Shown here piece after piece: positions 43,514 through 52,345 of a stretch of DNA of 64,000 bases (the stretch's first letter is position 1; the number at the start of each line of letters is the position of its first letter). Source of the DNA: Palsa-1392 sp036490335. Lineage in GTDB: Bacteria > Verrucomicrobiota > Verrucomicrobiia > Chthoniobacterales > UBA10450. The translations under genes were made by a program, and so were the position numbers. The stretch covers positions 83,570 to 147,569 of the forward strand of contig DASXEB010000014.1 in the NCBI GenBank assembly GCA_036490335.1. The letters run 5' to 3'. Under the pieces are notes generated by a model. The model had not been told where the DNA came from and made no database searches. It was given only the letters and a program-made list of their open reading frames with translations.

Positions 43514-44170
43514 ATGAATCTGTCGCAAGTCGTCGAAGCGCTCCTCATCAGTGCGCAAAAGCCGCTGACCACGCGTGAAATTGCGAGCGCGATCCAAGGC
43601 GCGGGCGACGACGACGAACTTTTGCCTAACGAATTCGCAAAAACAAACGAAGCCGAGATTGCCGCCGCGCTCGAGCAGCTCAAAATCACTTACATCGAGC
43701 AGGCGCGCGCCTTTCAGCTTCTCGAAAAAGCCGAAGGGTGGCAGCTCGCGAGCGACCCGGCCTGCGCGCGCTGGGTGCGGCAGCTTTTCCCCGCGAGCAA
43801 ACCGGCGCGGCTCAGCCCGCCCGCGCTCGAGACGCTCGCGATCATCGCCTATCGCCAGCCGATCACGCGCGCCGATGTCGAAGCGGTGCGCGGCGTCGCG
43901 ATCGAGAGTGTTTTGCAGACTTTGATGGAGCGCGGGCTGGTCAGAATCGCCGGTCGCGCGGAAGTGCCGGGCCGGCCTTTGCTCTACGAGACGACGCAAT
44001 TTTTTCTCGAACACTTCGGCTTGCGCGATCTCGACGAATTGCCAAACGCCGAGGAACTGAAACGTCGCGAGCTGCCGAAAGCCGCCGTCGCGCCGGTCCC
44101 GGCGCCATCGTTAGGCGAACCCGTGCCTAACGAACCCGCGTTCGCGCCTAACGAATCGGCGACGACCTAG
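43514..44170 (+). CDS. scpB: segregation and condensation protein B
   Basis: 218 residues with the two winged-helix domains of ScpB: VVEALLISAQKPLTTREIA in the first and LSPPALETLAIIAYRQPITRADVEAVRGV, then LIERGLVR-like LMERGLVRIAGRAEVPGRP in the second. ScpB binds ScpA and SMC to compact and separate the chromosome. scpA is not in the window. The C-terminal tail carries three motif copies read as PNE or LGE in a Pro-rich, apparently unconstrained segment. Confidence 0.93.
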   Translation: MNLSQVVEALLISAQKPLTTREIASAIQGAGDDDELLPNEFAKTNEAEIAAALEQLKITYIEQARAFQLLEKAEGWQLASDPACARWVRQLFPASKPARLSPPALETLAIIAYRQPITRADVEAVRGVAIESVLQTLMERGLVRIAGRAEVPGRPLLYETTQFFLEHFGLRDLDELPNAEELKRRELPKAAVAPVPAPSLGEPVPNEPAFAPNESATT

Positions 44171-44223
44171 AATTTGGTTGCGCGATTGACTTGCGGGCGC
44201 ATTTCCTCAACGATGCAGAGCAA

Positions 44224-44724
44224 ATGAAGACGACTTTTGCAGTTTTCGTCCTCGCCGCGGCTTTGAGCGCGACGGGCACGCTTTCCGCCCAGGTCGCGAC
44301 CGGCCGCGAAGGCAGCGACGAGCAACAGATTCGCAAGATCGAGCAGGACTGGCTCGAAGCGATTCAAAAACGCGACGCTTCGTATTTGGAAAAAATCGAG
44401 GCGCCCGATTTTATCGTCACCGGACCGGAAGGCCGGACGCTGAACAAAAGCGGCGACATCAAGGACACGACGAGCGGTGAGACGAATTTCGAACAGATGA
44501 CGATCGACCATCTGAATGTGCGGATTCATGGCGACACCGCGATCGCCAACGGCGTCGCGACGGTCAAGGCGCGCACGAAAGAGCGGGACGAAAGCGGGCA
44601 ATTTGCATGGACGGATGTTTTCATCCGCGTGCACGGCGAATGGAAAGCGGTCTCGGCGCAGGTCACGCCGATCCCGAATTCGCCTGAGGAAAAACCCGCG
44701 CCTAACGAAAAGCAGCATGAATAA
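44224..44724 (+). CDS. secreted SnoaL/DUF4440-like protein
   Basis: About 166 residues from the ATG at 44224, which gives a clean signal peptide (FAVFVLAAALSATGTLSAQ). The mature part fits the NTF2-like DUF4440 family: QQIRKIEQDWLEAIQKRDASYLEKIEAPDFIVTGPEG, VRIHGDTAIANGVATVKA and FIRVHGEWKAVSAQVTPI. Members bind small molecules or act as steroid-isomerase-like enzymes; the activity is unknown here. It overlaps lemA by 8 bases. Confidence 0.75.
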   Translation: MKTTFAVFVLAAALSATGTLSAQVATGREGSDEQQIRKIEQDWLEAIQKRDASYLEKIEAPDFIVTGPEGRTLNKSGDIKDTTSGETNFEQMTIDHLNVRIHGDTAIANGVATVKARTKERDESGQFAWTDVFIRVHGEWKAVSAQVTPIPNSPEEKPAPNEKQHE

Positions 44725-45376
44725 ATTTGCCCTCGGTTGCGGCGGCGTTTTGCTCGTCGTCGTTTTTATTTTGGTGATCGCAGCGATTGCGCTCGCGGGA
44801 AGTTACAATCGCCTTGTCGGATTGAATCAAAGCGTCAATCAATCGTGGGCGCAGGTGGAGAATGTTTATCAGCGGCGCGCCGATCTCATTCCGAATCTTG
44901 TCCAGACGGTCGCGGGCGCGGCCAATTTCGAAAAATCGACGCTGATCGCGGTGACGAACGCGCGCGCCAGTGTCGGCCGCGTGCAGCTCGATCCAAACAA
45001 GGCTCCGACCGATGCCGCGCAACTGCAGCAATTCCAAGCCGCGCAAGGCCAGTTGAGCAACGCGCTCTCGCGCCTGCTCGTGGTCAGCGAACGCTATCCG
45101 GAGTTGCGCGCGAACCAGAATTTTCTCGCGCTCCAGGCGCAGCTCGAGGGCACGGAAAATCGCATCTCGGTCGAGCGGGGAAATTTCAACAGCGCGGTGC
45201 AGGCTTACAACACGAGCGTGCAGAGATTTCCGACCGCGCTTTTCGCCGGGATGTTTGGTTTTCATCCGCGACCGTTTTTCAACGCGCAGCCCGGTGCGGA
45301 GACGGCGCCGAAGGTCAATTTTGATTTCGGCAACGCCAGCCCGGCGCCGGCGGCGACGGCCGCGGCCACGCCCTGA
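44717..45376 (+). CDS. lemA: LemA family protein
   Basis: 219 residues: one N-terminal membrane helix (GCGGVLLVVVFILVIAAIALAG) then the helical LemA domain with LVGLNQSVNQSWAQVENVYQRRADLIPNLV (given here in its conserved parts), ERYPELRANQNFLALQAQLEGTENRI and ARxxFNxxVQxYN-like NFNSAVQAYNTSV. The Ala/Pro tail is disordered. LemA proteins regularly sit beside TPM-domain proteins, as here. Start chosen at the ATG overlapping the previous gene. Confidence 0.9.
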   Translation: MNKFALGCGGVLLVVVFILVIAAIALAGSYNRLVGLNQSVNQSWAQVENVYQRRADLIPNLVQTVAGAANFEKSTLIAVTNARASVGRVQLDPNKAPTDAAQLQQFQAAQGQLSNALSRLLVVSERYPELRANQNFLALQAQLEGTENRISVERGNFNSAVQAYNTSVQRFPTALFAGMFGFHPRPFFNAQPGAETAPKVNFDFGNASPAPAATAAATP

Positions 45377-45402
45377 CGAATTCGTTTTCGCCTAACGAAC
45401 CG

Positions 45403-46167
45403 ATGGCGATGAGAACGCGGCAATTTCTCGCGGCGATCGCGGTTCTTCTCGTCGCGTTGCACTCGTTAGGCGCGGAGACGATTCCGCCGAAACCGGCCGG
45501 CTATTTCAACGATTATGCCAGCGTCGTTGATCGTTCGACCGCGCAGGAGCTGAATGAAAAGCTCGCGCAATTTGAGCGCGACACTTCCACCCAGCTCGTG
45601 GTCGCGATTTATCCGACGATGGAGAGCGAATCGTCAATCGACGATTACACCCAGCGCATTTTTCAAACCTGGCAGGTCGGGCAAAAAGGTCGCAACAATG
45701 GCGCGGTTCTTTTTGTTTTCGTTCAGAATCACCTCCTTCGAATTCAGACGGGCTACGGTTTGGAAGGCGCGTTGCCGGACGCCACGTGTTTTGACATCAC
45801 GCACAACCTCATCGCGCCGCATTTTAAACAGGGCGATTACGCCGGCGGCCTGCGGGCAGGCGTCGATGCCATGATGCAGGCCGTTCGCGGAGAATTTAAA
45901 GGCAGCGGCCGCACAGATATGGAAAAAGCAAATTCCGCGGGCAAGATCCCGATTGGCTCGATTATTTTTTTTACCATCGTCGCGATCGTCATCGCATCGC
46001 GATTTAGCCGCGTCGTTAGGCGCGGCTACGGCTATAGCGGCTTTGGGGGACCATTCGTCGGAGGTTTTGGTGGTGGCGGATTTGGCGGCGGTGGTGGTGG
46101 TGGTTTCAGCGGGTTCAGCGGCGGCGGTGGTTTCTCCGGCGGCGGCGGCGCGGGCTCGAGTTGGTAA
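45403..46167 (+). CDS. TPM-domain (YgcG-type) secreted membrane protein
   Basis: 254 residues: signal peptide (FLAAIAVLLVALHSLGA), a TPM domain (YFNDYASVVDRSTAQELNEKLA, TQLVVAIYPTMES, NNGAVLFVFVQNHLLRIQTGYGLEGALPD), one membrane helix near residue 190 and a Gly-rich tail ending GGGGAGSSW. The family is linked with LemA and, in plants, photosystem II repair as a phosphatase; the bacterial role is not established. It ends just before a second TPM gene. Confidence 0.88.
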   Translation: MAMRTRQFLAAIAVLLVALHSLGAETIPPKPAGYFNDYASVVDRSTAQELNEKLAQFERDTSTQLVVAIYPTMESESSIDDYTQRIFQTWQVGQKGRNNGAVLFVFVQNHLLRIQTGYGLEGALPDATCFDITHNLIAPHFKQGDYAGGLRAGVDAMMQAVRGEFKGSGRTDMEKANSAGKIPIGSIIFFTIVAIVIASRFSRVVRRGYGYSGFGGPFVGGFGGGGFGGGGGGGFSGFSGGGGFSGGGGAGSSW

Positions 46168-46169
46168 CG

Positions 46170-46604
46170 ATGAAGACGAAAACTTTTCTCGCGAAGCTCG
46201 ATCACGATCGCATCGTTAGAGCGATCGGCGAGGCGGAGAAAAATACTTCCGGCCAGATTCGCATTTACATTCGCCACGGCGCGATCGACGACCCGCTCGC
46301 GGCCGCGCGCGCGCAATTTCAGAAACTTGGCATGATCGCGACCCGAGAGCGCAACGCCGTTCTCATTTTCGTCGCACCGCGCGCGCAAAAATTCGCCGTC
46401 GTGGGCGACGAAGGCATTCACCAACGCTGCGGCGATGAATTCTGGCAGCAGCTGGTCGACGCGATGCGCGAGGATTTTCGCGCGGAAAATTTCACCGACG
46501 CGCTCGTCCATGCGATCCGGCAAACGGGCGAATTGCTCGCGCGTTATTTTCCGCGGGCGGCTGGCGACGGCAATCAATTGCCCGACGAAATCGAAGAAGG
46601 CTGA
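46170..46604 (+). CDS. short TPM-domain protein
   Basis: 144 residues from the ATG at 46170 (a TTG nine bases earlier is less likely and overlaps the previous gene). It is a TPM domain without signal or Gly-rich tail: IGEAEKNTSGQIRIYIRHG, ERNAVLIFVAPRAQKFAVVGDEGIH and NFTDALVHAIRQTGELLARYFP. It completes a lemA-TPM-TPM group seen in many bacteria. Confidence 0.85.
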   Translation: MKTKTFLAKLDHDRIVRAIGEAEKNTSGQIRIYIRHGAIDDPLAAARAQFQKLGMIATRERNAVLIFVAPRAQKFAVVGDEGIHQRCGDEFWQQLVDAMREDFRAENFTDALVHAIRQTGELLARYFPRAAGDGNQLPDEIEEG

Positions 46605-46769
46605 GCCCGCGCCGCGCGACTTGCAAAATCCGCGCGATGGTGTTGATTCCACGTCCGCCGCGAGCTTTTTAAAATCGCGCGCCGTTGGTCCCTGGGTCTC
46701 CGTCGCTTGATGTGAGACCGCGCTCGCCAGGGGAAACCCGGCGCTTTGGAAAGGATGAAGGAAAAATTG

Positions 46770-46825
46770 AGAAGGCAGAAGTGTCGTCGCGCGCCTTTGT
46801 TTCTTAACTCATCCTTCTGCCTTCT
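46770..46825 (+). promoter_or_regulatory. inverted repeat in the rpoA leader
   Basis: AGAAGGCAGAAG at 46770-46781 and CTTCTGCCTTCT at 46814-46825 are perfect 12-base inverted arms with a 32-base loop, ending 11 bases before the rpoA start. It could be a terminator of the TPM group or a leader structure. The remaining gap (46605-46769) shows nothing clear. Confidence 0.55.
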
Positions 46826-46836
46826 TACTTAATATC

Positions 46837-47868
46837 ATGCCAGTTCGTTACGGACGTTTTGAAATGCCCAAGACCCTCACCAAAGAGGAGTCGTCGGCCA
46901 CAGATACCTACGCCAAATTCACCGCCGAGCCTTTCGAGGCCGGCTACGGTCACACGGTCGGAAATTCGCTTCGGCGCGTGCTCCTCTCATCGCTCGAAGG
47001 CGCCGCCATCACCGCGGTGAAGATCACTGGCGCGCAGCACGAATTCGGCACTTTGCCCGGCATCGTCGAGGATGTGACCGACATCGTGCTCAATCTCAAA
47101 CGCATCAAATTCAAGGCGAGCGATCACGAAGCGCGCCAGCTTTCCATCCACGTGAACAAGGAAGGCGAAGTGACCGCGGGCGACATTCAACTCGTGCAGG
47201 GTTACGAAATTCTGAACCCGAAACAGCTCGTCTGCACGATCGATCGCAAACACAAATTTGAAGCCGAGCTCGACGTCCGCGTCGGTCGCGGCTTCGCCAC
47301 CGGCGACGAAAACAAACGGCCCGACCAGCCGATCGGCATCATCCCGATCGACTCGATTTTTTCGCCGGTCACGCGCGTCAAATACGCAGTCGAAAACACC
47401 CGCGTCGGTCAGCGCACCGATTACGACAAGCTCGTGCTTGAAGTCTGGACTGACGGCCGTCTCACGCCCGACGACGCGCTTCTCCAGGCCTCGGCGATTT
47501 TGCGCCATCACCTCGATGTCTTTGTGAATTTCAACGAAGACGTGATCGAGTTCGACGAAACCCCGGCCGGTGTTTCCGAGGAAAACGTCAAGCTGAAAAA
47601 ACTGCTCAACATGAGCGTGAACGAAATCGAATTGAGCGTGCGCGCGGCGAATTGTCTGAACAACGCCAACATCACGACCGTCGGCCAGCTCGCGCAAAAA
47701 TCGGAAGCCGAGATGTTGAAGTATCGCAACTTCGGCAAAAAATCGCTCAACGAAATCAAGGACAAGCTGCTGCAGCTCGGCCTTGGCCTTGGACAGAAAT
47801 TCGATCCCGGTCTGATCGACCTCCCGATGGCCAGCAGCGACGGCGCGAATGGCGCGGACGAAGAGTAG
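46837..47868 (+). CDS. rpoA: RNA polymerase alpha subunit
   Basis: 343 residues. N-terminal assembly domain: FTAEPFEAGYGHTVGNSLRRVLLSSLEGAAI and EFGTLPGIVEDVTDI; C-terminal DNA/activator-binding domain: LNMSVNEIELSVRAANCLNNANITTVGQL and FGKKSLNEIKDKL. The C-terminal tail is a short acidic stretch. rpsM, rpsK and rpsD, which usually precede rpoA, are absent, so the alpha operon is split. Two motif copies follow the stop. Confidence 0.97.
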   Translation: MPVRYGRFEMPKTLTKEESSATDTYAKFTAEPFEAGYGHTVGNSLRRVLLSSLEGAAITAVKITGAQHEFGTLPGIVEDVTDIVLNLKRIKFKASDHEARQLSIHVNKEGEVTAGDIQLVQGYEILNPKQLVCTIDRKHKFEAELDVRVGRGFATGDENKRPDQPIGIIPIDSIFSPVTRVKYAVENTRVGQRTDYDKLVLEVWTDGRLTPDDALLQASAILRHHLDVFVNFNEDVIEFDETPAGVSEENVKLKKLLNMSVNEIELSVRAANCLNNANITTVGQLAQKSEAEMLKYRNFGKKSLNEIKDKLLQLGLGLGQKFDPGLIDLPMASSDGANGADEE

Positions 47869-47912
47869 TCGTTAGGCATTCGTTAGGCAAAAATTCGGCG
47901 GAGAAGCAAAGC

Positions 47913-48416
47913 ATGAGACACCAAAAGAAAACCGTAAAACTCGGACGGACCGCGGAACATCGAAAAGCGCTGCTCGCAAATCAGGTTTGCAGTTTGATCG
48001 AGCACCACCGGATCAAAACCACGCTCGCCAAAGCGAAAGCCGTGCGCCCGCTCGCGGAAAAAATGGTGACGTTAGGCAAGAAAGGCTCGCTCCACGCCCG
48101 CCGCACCGCGCTCTCCGTCCTCCGGCAAAAAGAAGCGGTGAAAAAATTGTTCGACGACATCGCGCCGCGCAGTTCGGCGCGCAACGGCGGCTACACCCGC
48201 ATCATCAAACTCGGCCAGCGCAAGAGCGACTCGGCCGCGGTCGCATTTCTCGAGTGGGTCGACGCGCCGCGCGTGATCGAAGAAGAGGCCGAGCCGGACG
48301 AAAAGGGCAAAAAGCGCGCGAAGAAATCTCCCAACGCGGATGCAGGCGCCGAGACCGATTCCAAACCGGTCAAGAAGGCGAAAAAATCCGACGCGAAGAA
48401 AACGGACGAGGAATAA
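47913..48416 (+). CDS. rplQ: 50S ribosomal protein L17
   Basis: 167 residues. MRHQKKTVKLGRTAEHRKALLANQ begins the L17 core (shown here in part), with LIEHHRIKTTLAKAKAVRPLAEKMVT and YTRIIKLGQRKSDSA. E. coli L17 has 127 residues; the extra ~45 form a Lys/Glu/Asp-rich tail. ATG at 47913 is the family start. It ends at a pair of GCCTAACG words facing the convergent phosphoesterase gene. Confidence 0.97.
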   Translation: MRHQKKTVKLGRTAEHRKALLANQVCSLIEHHRIKTTLAKAKAVRPLAEKMVTLGKKGSLHARRTALSVLRQKEAVKKLFDDIAPRSSARNGGYTRIIKLGQRKSDSAAVAFLEWVDAPRVIEEEAEPDEKGKKRAKKSPNADAGAETDSKPVKKAKKSDAKKTDEE

Positions 48417-48438
48417 TTTTGCCTAACGAGGCGTTCGC

Positions 48439-48879
48439 CTAACGAAGAATCGTCAGGCGCCAGTCTAGCTTTCCGTCATCGGCGATCTCGAGGTGAGCCA
48501 GGCTCGCGGGCGCGCCGCGATTCGGCCTCGTCACGCAGCCGGGATTCAACCAGAGGATTCCATCCTTGCGTTCGTGACGCGGAACGTGGGTGTGGCCATG
48601 CAGAAGCACGTCGATGTTTTCCGGCGCGCGCGCCGGCGGGATGTGCACGAGGCGGAAACGGACTCCGTTGCGTTTCAGGTCGACGAGAAGCGGCCAGTCG
48701 AAATTCGAGTCGCAATTCCCGCGCACAAGCGTGAGCGGCGGCCCGCAATTTTCCAGCCTAACGAGAAGCTGCGGCGCGCAGACATCGCCGAGGTGCCAGA
48801 TTTCGTCCGCGCCTTCCGCGAACGAATCCAATTTTTCCGGGAGATGATTGTGGGTGTCGGCGAGGACAAGAATTCGCAT
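48439..48879 (-). CDS. YfcE/MJ0936-type metallophosphoesterase
   Basis: 146 residues of the small calcineurin-like family: metal motifs LVLADTHNHLP (DxH), IWHLGDV (GD), LVRGNCDSN (GNCD) and HGHTHVPR (GHTH). These enzymes hydrolyse phosphodiesters in the cytoplasm; the natural substrate is unknown. The stop TAG is the TAG of a motif copy at 48437-48444. Confidence 0.9.
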   Translation of the reverse strand: MRILVLADTHNHLPEKLDSFAEGADEIWHLGDVCAPQLLVRLENCGPPLTLVRGNCDSNFDWPLLVDLKRNGVRFRLVHIPPARAPENIDVLLHGHTHVPRHERKDGILWLNPGCVTRPNRGAPASLAHLEIADDGKLDWRLTILR

Positions 48880-48943
48880 CGCTAAGAATGACTCTACGCG
48901 GAAGTCGCGTTGCTTCTCGGCCTAACCAATCTAACGTGCAGCC

Positions 48944-50161
48944 GTGTCATTTCAGAATTTCGGGCTTTCCCCTGAAGTCGTTAGGGGAACGCAGGCGATG
49001 GGTTTCACCGAGCCGACTCCGATTCAACTGCGCGCGTTTCCGATCATCCTCGCCGGCCGCGATCTTGTCGGCACGGCGCAGACCGGCACCGGAAAAACCG
49101 CCGCCTTCGCGCTGCCGATCCTGACCCTGCTTGGCGAGCACGGGAAATTTCGCTGCCTCATTCTTGAGCCGACGCGCGAGCTCGCGGCGCAGGTCGAGAC
49201 GGCGTTTCGCGATTACGGACGTTTCACCAGATTGCAGGTCACGGTCGTGCACGGCGGCGTCGGCTACGGCAAACAGCGCGACGATTTGCAACGGGGGATG
49301 GACATCGTCGCCGCGACGCCGGGGCGGCTGCTCGATCATCTCGAACAGGGCACGATCAATTTTCGCGACGTCAATATTCTCGTGCTCGATGAAGTCGACC
49401 GCATGCTCGACATGGGTTTTCTCCCGGACGTGCGCCGGATCGTGAAACAAATCTCGACCGATCGGCAGACGCTGCTTTTCTCCGCCACCCTGCCGCCGGA
49501 AATCGAACGGCTCGCCGCGACGGTTTTGCGCGAACCGGAAACGGTCGAGATCGGCGCGCGTCGCTCGCCTGCGGAGACGGTGACGCACGCTGTCTATCCG
49601 GTCGCCGCCGAGCAAAAGTTCGATCTGCTCATGGCGTTGCTCGAGCGGACGAACTACGACAGCGCGCTGATTTTTTGCCGGACAAAGCATGGTGCGGATC
49701 GTATCGCGCACCAGTTGAAGACCGCGAAACACGCCGTCGCGGTGCTGCATTCCAACCGCACCCAGCGCGAGCGAATCGAAGCGCTCGAAGGTTTCAAGAG
49801 CGGCAAATACGAAGTGATGGTCGCGACCGATATCGCCGCGCGCGGCCTCGACATCGCGGGCGTGAGTCACGTGATCAATTACGATGTGCCGGAACATCCG
49901 GAGGATTACGTCCATCGCATCGGCCGCACCGGCCGCGCGCAAAATGTCGGCGACGCATTTACCCTAACGAACGGTGAAGAGCTGCCGGCGCTGCAGGCGA
50001 TCGAGCGCTTTATCGGACAGAAAATTCCGCGGCTGAAGCTGGATAATTTTCCTTATCTTTACACCGCGCTTTTCGAGCCGGAATCGAGTGGCAGCGGCAA
50101 GCGCGCAATCGGCGGCGGACGCACTCATCGCGGCTATTCCTTCGGCCGGCGACGTCGTTAG
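48944..50161 (+). CDS. DEAD-box-type RNA helicase (RhlE-like) with a DEVD box
   Basis: 405 residues, GTG start. Q motif FTEPTPIQLRAFPIIL, motif I AQTGTGKTAAF, Ia PTRELAAQ, motif II DEVD (not DEAD), III SAT, then DIAARGLDIAGV and HRIGRTGRA. The Gly/Arg-rich tail (GGGRTHRGYSFGRRRR) would bind RNA. Such helicases act in ribosome assembly or RNA decay. The change of Ala to Val in the box is tolerated in several helicases. The gene ends inside a motif palindrome. Confidence 0.92.
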   Translation: MSFQNFGLSPEVVRGTQAMGFTEPTPIQLRAFPIILAGRDLVGTAQTGTGKTAAFALPILTLLGEHGKFRCLILEPTRELAAQVETAFRDYGRFTRLQVTVVHGGVGYGKQRDDLQRGMDIVAATPGRLLDHLEQGTINFRDVNILVLDEVDRMLDMGFLPDVRRIVKQISTDRQTLLFSATLPPEIERLAATVLREPETVEIGARRSPAETVTHAVYPVAAEQKFDLLMALLERTNYDSALIFCRTKHGADRIAHQLKTAKHAVAVLHSNRTQRERIEALEGFKSGKYEVMVATDIAARGLDIAGVSHVINYDVPEHPEDYVHRIGRTGRAQNVGDAFTLTNGEELPALQAIERFIGQKIPRLKLDNFPYLYTALFEPESSGSGKRAIGGGRTHRGYSFGRRRR

Positions 50162-50171
50162 GGCCTAACGA
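50155..50171. terminator. motif palindrome at a convergent gene end
   Basis: TCGTTAGG-G-CCTAACGA: two head-to-head copies of the abundant word form 8-base arms with a one-base spacer. It includes the helicase stop and lies 9 bases from the end of the S9 peptidase gene on the other strand. Such a pair resembles the paired uptake-sequence terminators of Neisseria, although the loop is too small for a good hairpin unless the stem opens. Confidence 0.5.
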
Positions 50172-50179
50172 GTAAAGGA

Positions 50180-52251
50180 CTATTTCGGCGCCGTCCAGCG
50201 GTCGACCCAGGCGTTGACCGTTTTATACCAGAGCTCGCTGTTCTGCGGCTTCAGCACCCAGTGGCCTTCGTCAGGAAAGTAGAGCATTTCCGAGGGCACC
50301 CCGAGTCGCTGCAAGGTCGTGAAAAGATCGAAGCCTTGCGAAACATCGAGCCGGTAATCGAGCTGGCCGTGCACGACGAGTGTGGGCGTTTTGAATTTCT
50401 CCGCCGAAAGCGCCGGCGACCATTTGCGATAAAGCTGGCGCTCCTTCCACGGCGGACCTTTGAATTCCCACTCCGGAAACCAAAGTTCTTCCGTCGTGCC
50501 GTAAGCCGACTCGGTGTTGAAAACGCCGTCGTGCGTGACAAGGCATTTGAAACGGTCGGTGTGGCCGAGAATCCAATCGATCATATAACCGCCGTAGCTC
50601 GCGCCCAGCGCGGCCTCGCGATTTTTGTCGATGAAGGGAAATTTTTTCTCGGCGAAATCGAGCCCTTTCATCAGATCGACAAACGGCGTCCCGCCCCATT
50701 GCCCGATCACGCCTTCGGTAAATTTCTGCCCGTAACCGGTGAGCCGCGCGGATTGATCATGACTATGACGTAGCCGTTGGCCGCGAAGAGTTCAGGATTC
50801 CAGCGATACGACCAATCGTCGCCCCACGCGCCTTCCGGGCCGCCGTGAACGAGAAACTTGAGCGGATATTTTTTGCTCGCGTCGAAGTCGGGCGGCCTAA
50901 CGAGAAAGCCTTCGATCTCGACGCCGTCCGGCGCCTTGAAATGAAACGGCTCGAGCGGCTGCATCGCGATCTGCGCGAGGGCCGCGTCGTTCACGTGCGT
51001 GACCGCGACCGGTTCGCTTTTCTGTGAAATGTAGAGCCGCCAGATTTCGCTCGGCGACTGGATTGAGTCGCGGCTGAAGTAGAGAAATTTTCCGTCCGGC
51101 CCGGGCGTGAGATCATCAGCATGAAGTCGCGCCAACTCTTGCGGCGTCGCGTTTTCGGAAATCGCGAGCCGATAAATCGGCGCTTCGCCGTGATCTTCGG
51201 CGGTGAAAAAGATTGCGCTCGAATCTTTCGACCACGCGAAGCTGCCGACCCAGCGATCGAAGTTTTGCGTCGCGATCCGGATTTTTTCCGAGGCGCGATC
51301 GTAAATCGCGAGCGTGAAGCGATCGCTCTCGTACCCGCCACGGGCCTGCGAAAGCCACGCGATCGATTTTCCATCGGGCGAATAACGCGGGGTCGAATCG
51401 CTGCCCGGACTGGTGGAGATTTTCTTCGGTGCGCCGCCGGTCATCGGCACGACGAAGATGTCGTTATTCGTGCTCGTCGCGCCGACTTCGTCGATGTTGC
51501 TCGTGTAGGCGAGCTCCCGGCCGTCGGGCGAAATCGCGTACATGTCGGAGCCGCCTAACGAAAAGGGCGGAACATCGTGATCGCCCGGCGTGAGGTCGAG
51601 CGGCGCGGCTTTTCCATCCGGCCTAACGACGAAAAGGTGGCTGCGTTTGAAGTCGGTGTAAGCCGTCCAATGCCGGTAAAGGAGATGGGTGAAGATTTTC
51701 GCCTTCACTTTGCTTTTCTTCAGTTCCTCGTCGCGCTGCTGATTGCAGGCGTCGTCCTTGCAGTCGGGATAAACGTTCGAAACGAAAACGATGTTCTGAC
51801 CGTCCGGCGACCAGATTGCACTGTCCGCGCCGGTCGAAAGCGACGTGATCTGGCGCGCGGCACCTGTCAGTTTTCCGGTCGCGGAATCGAAGTCGCGGAT
51901 CCAGATTTGCGTCGGGTCAGTCGCCTTGGAAGTGAAAATAATTGAGCGGCCGTCGGGCGAAATTCGCGGGCGCTCTTCATCGTTAGGCGAATCGTTCAGC
52001 CGCCGCGCGTCGCCGCCCGCCGCGGGCACGATCCAGAGGTGCGATGTTTTTGTATTCGCGGCCAGGTTCACATCCTGGGCGGAAAACAAAATCCACTTTC
52101 CGTCGGGCGACGGGTCCGGTTCGCTCAATCTTTTCAACGACATCATTTCCTCAAAGGTGAAAGGATGTTTCGTCTTAGACTCGTTAGGCGAAGCGGCGAA
52201 GGCCGAAACGGCGACAAGACTGGATGCGATAAACAGGAATGATTTTCTCAT
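50180..52251 (-). pseudogene. S9 family prolyl oligopeptidase/acylaminoacyl peptidase, frameshifted
   Basis: Two adjacent frames together make one enzyme. The first (start ATG 52251) has a signal peptide (FLFIASSLVAVSAFA) and a propeller with PD40 blades, then LKFLVHGGPEGAWGDDWSYRWNPELFAANGY and NPRGS, where the frame is lost near 50740 (reading SPVTGRN instead of the expected STGYGQKF). The second continues VIGQWGGTPFVDLMKGLDFAEK, the nucleophile motif GASYGGYM, LDYRLD and DEGHWV, the complete Ser-Asp-His set. One missing base around 50738-50742 explains it. The mutation looks recent, or is an assembly error; both halves are otherwise intact. Confidence 0.85.
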
Positions 52252-52345
52252 AAGGCGAAAGTGACTCGCAGCATCGGCCAGCCGAGCGCCGGCGCAAACG
52301 TCGCGCGGATTGACGCGCGCCCGCGCTCTGCGCGAGACTCGCGCG

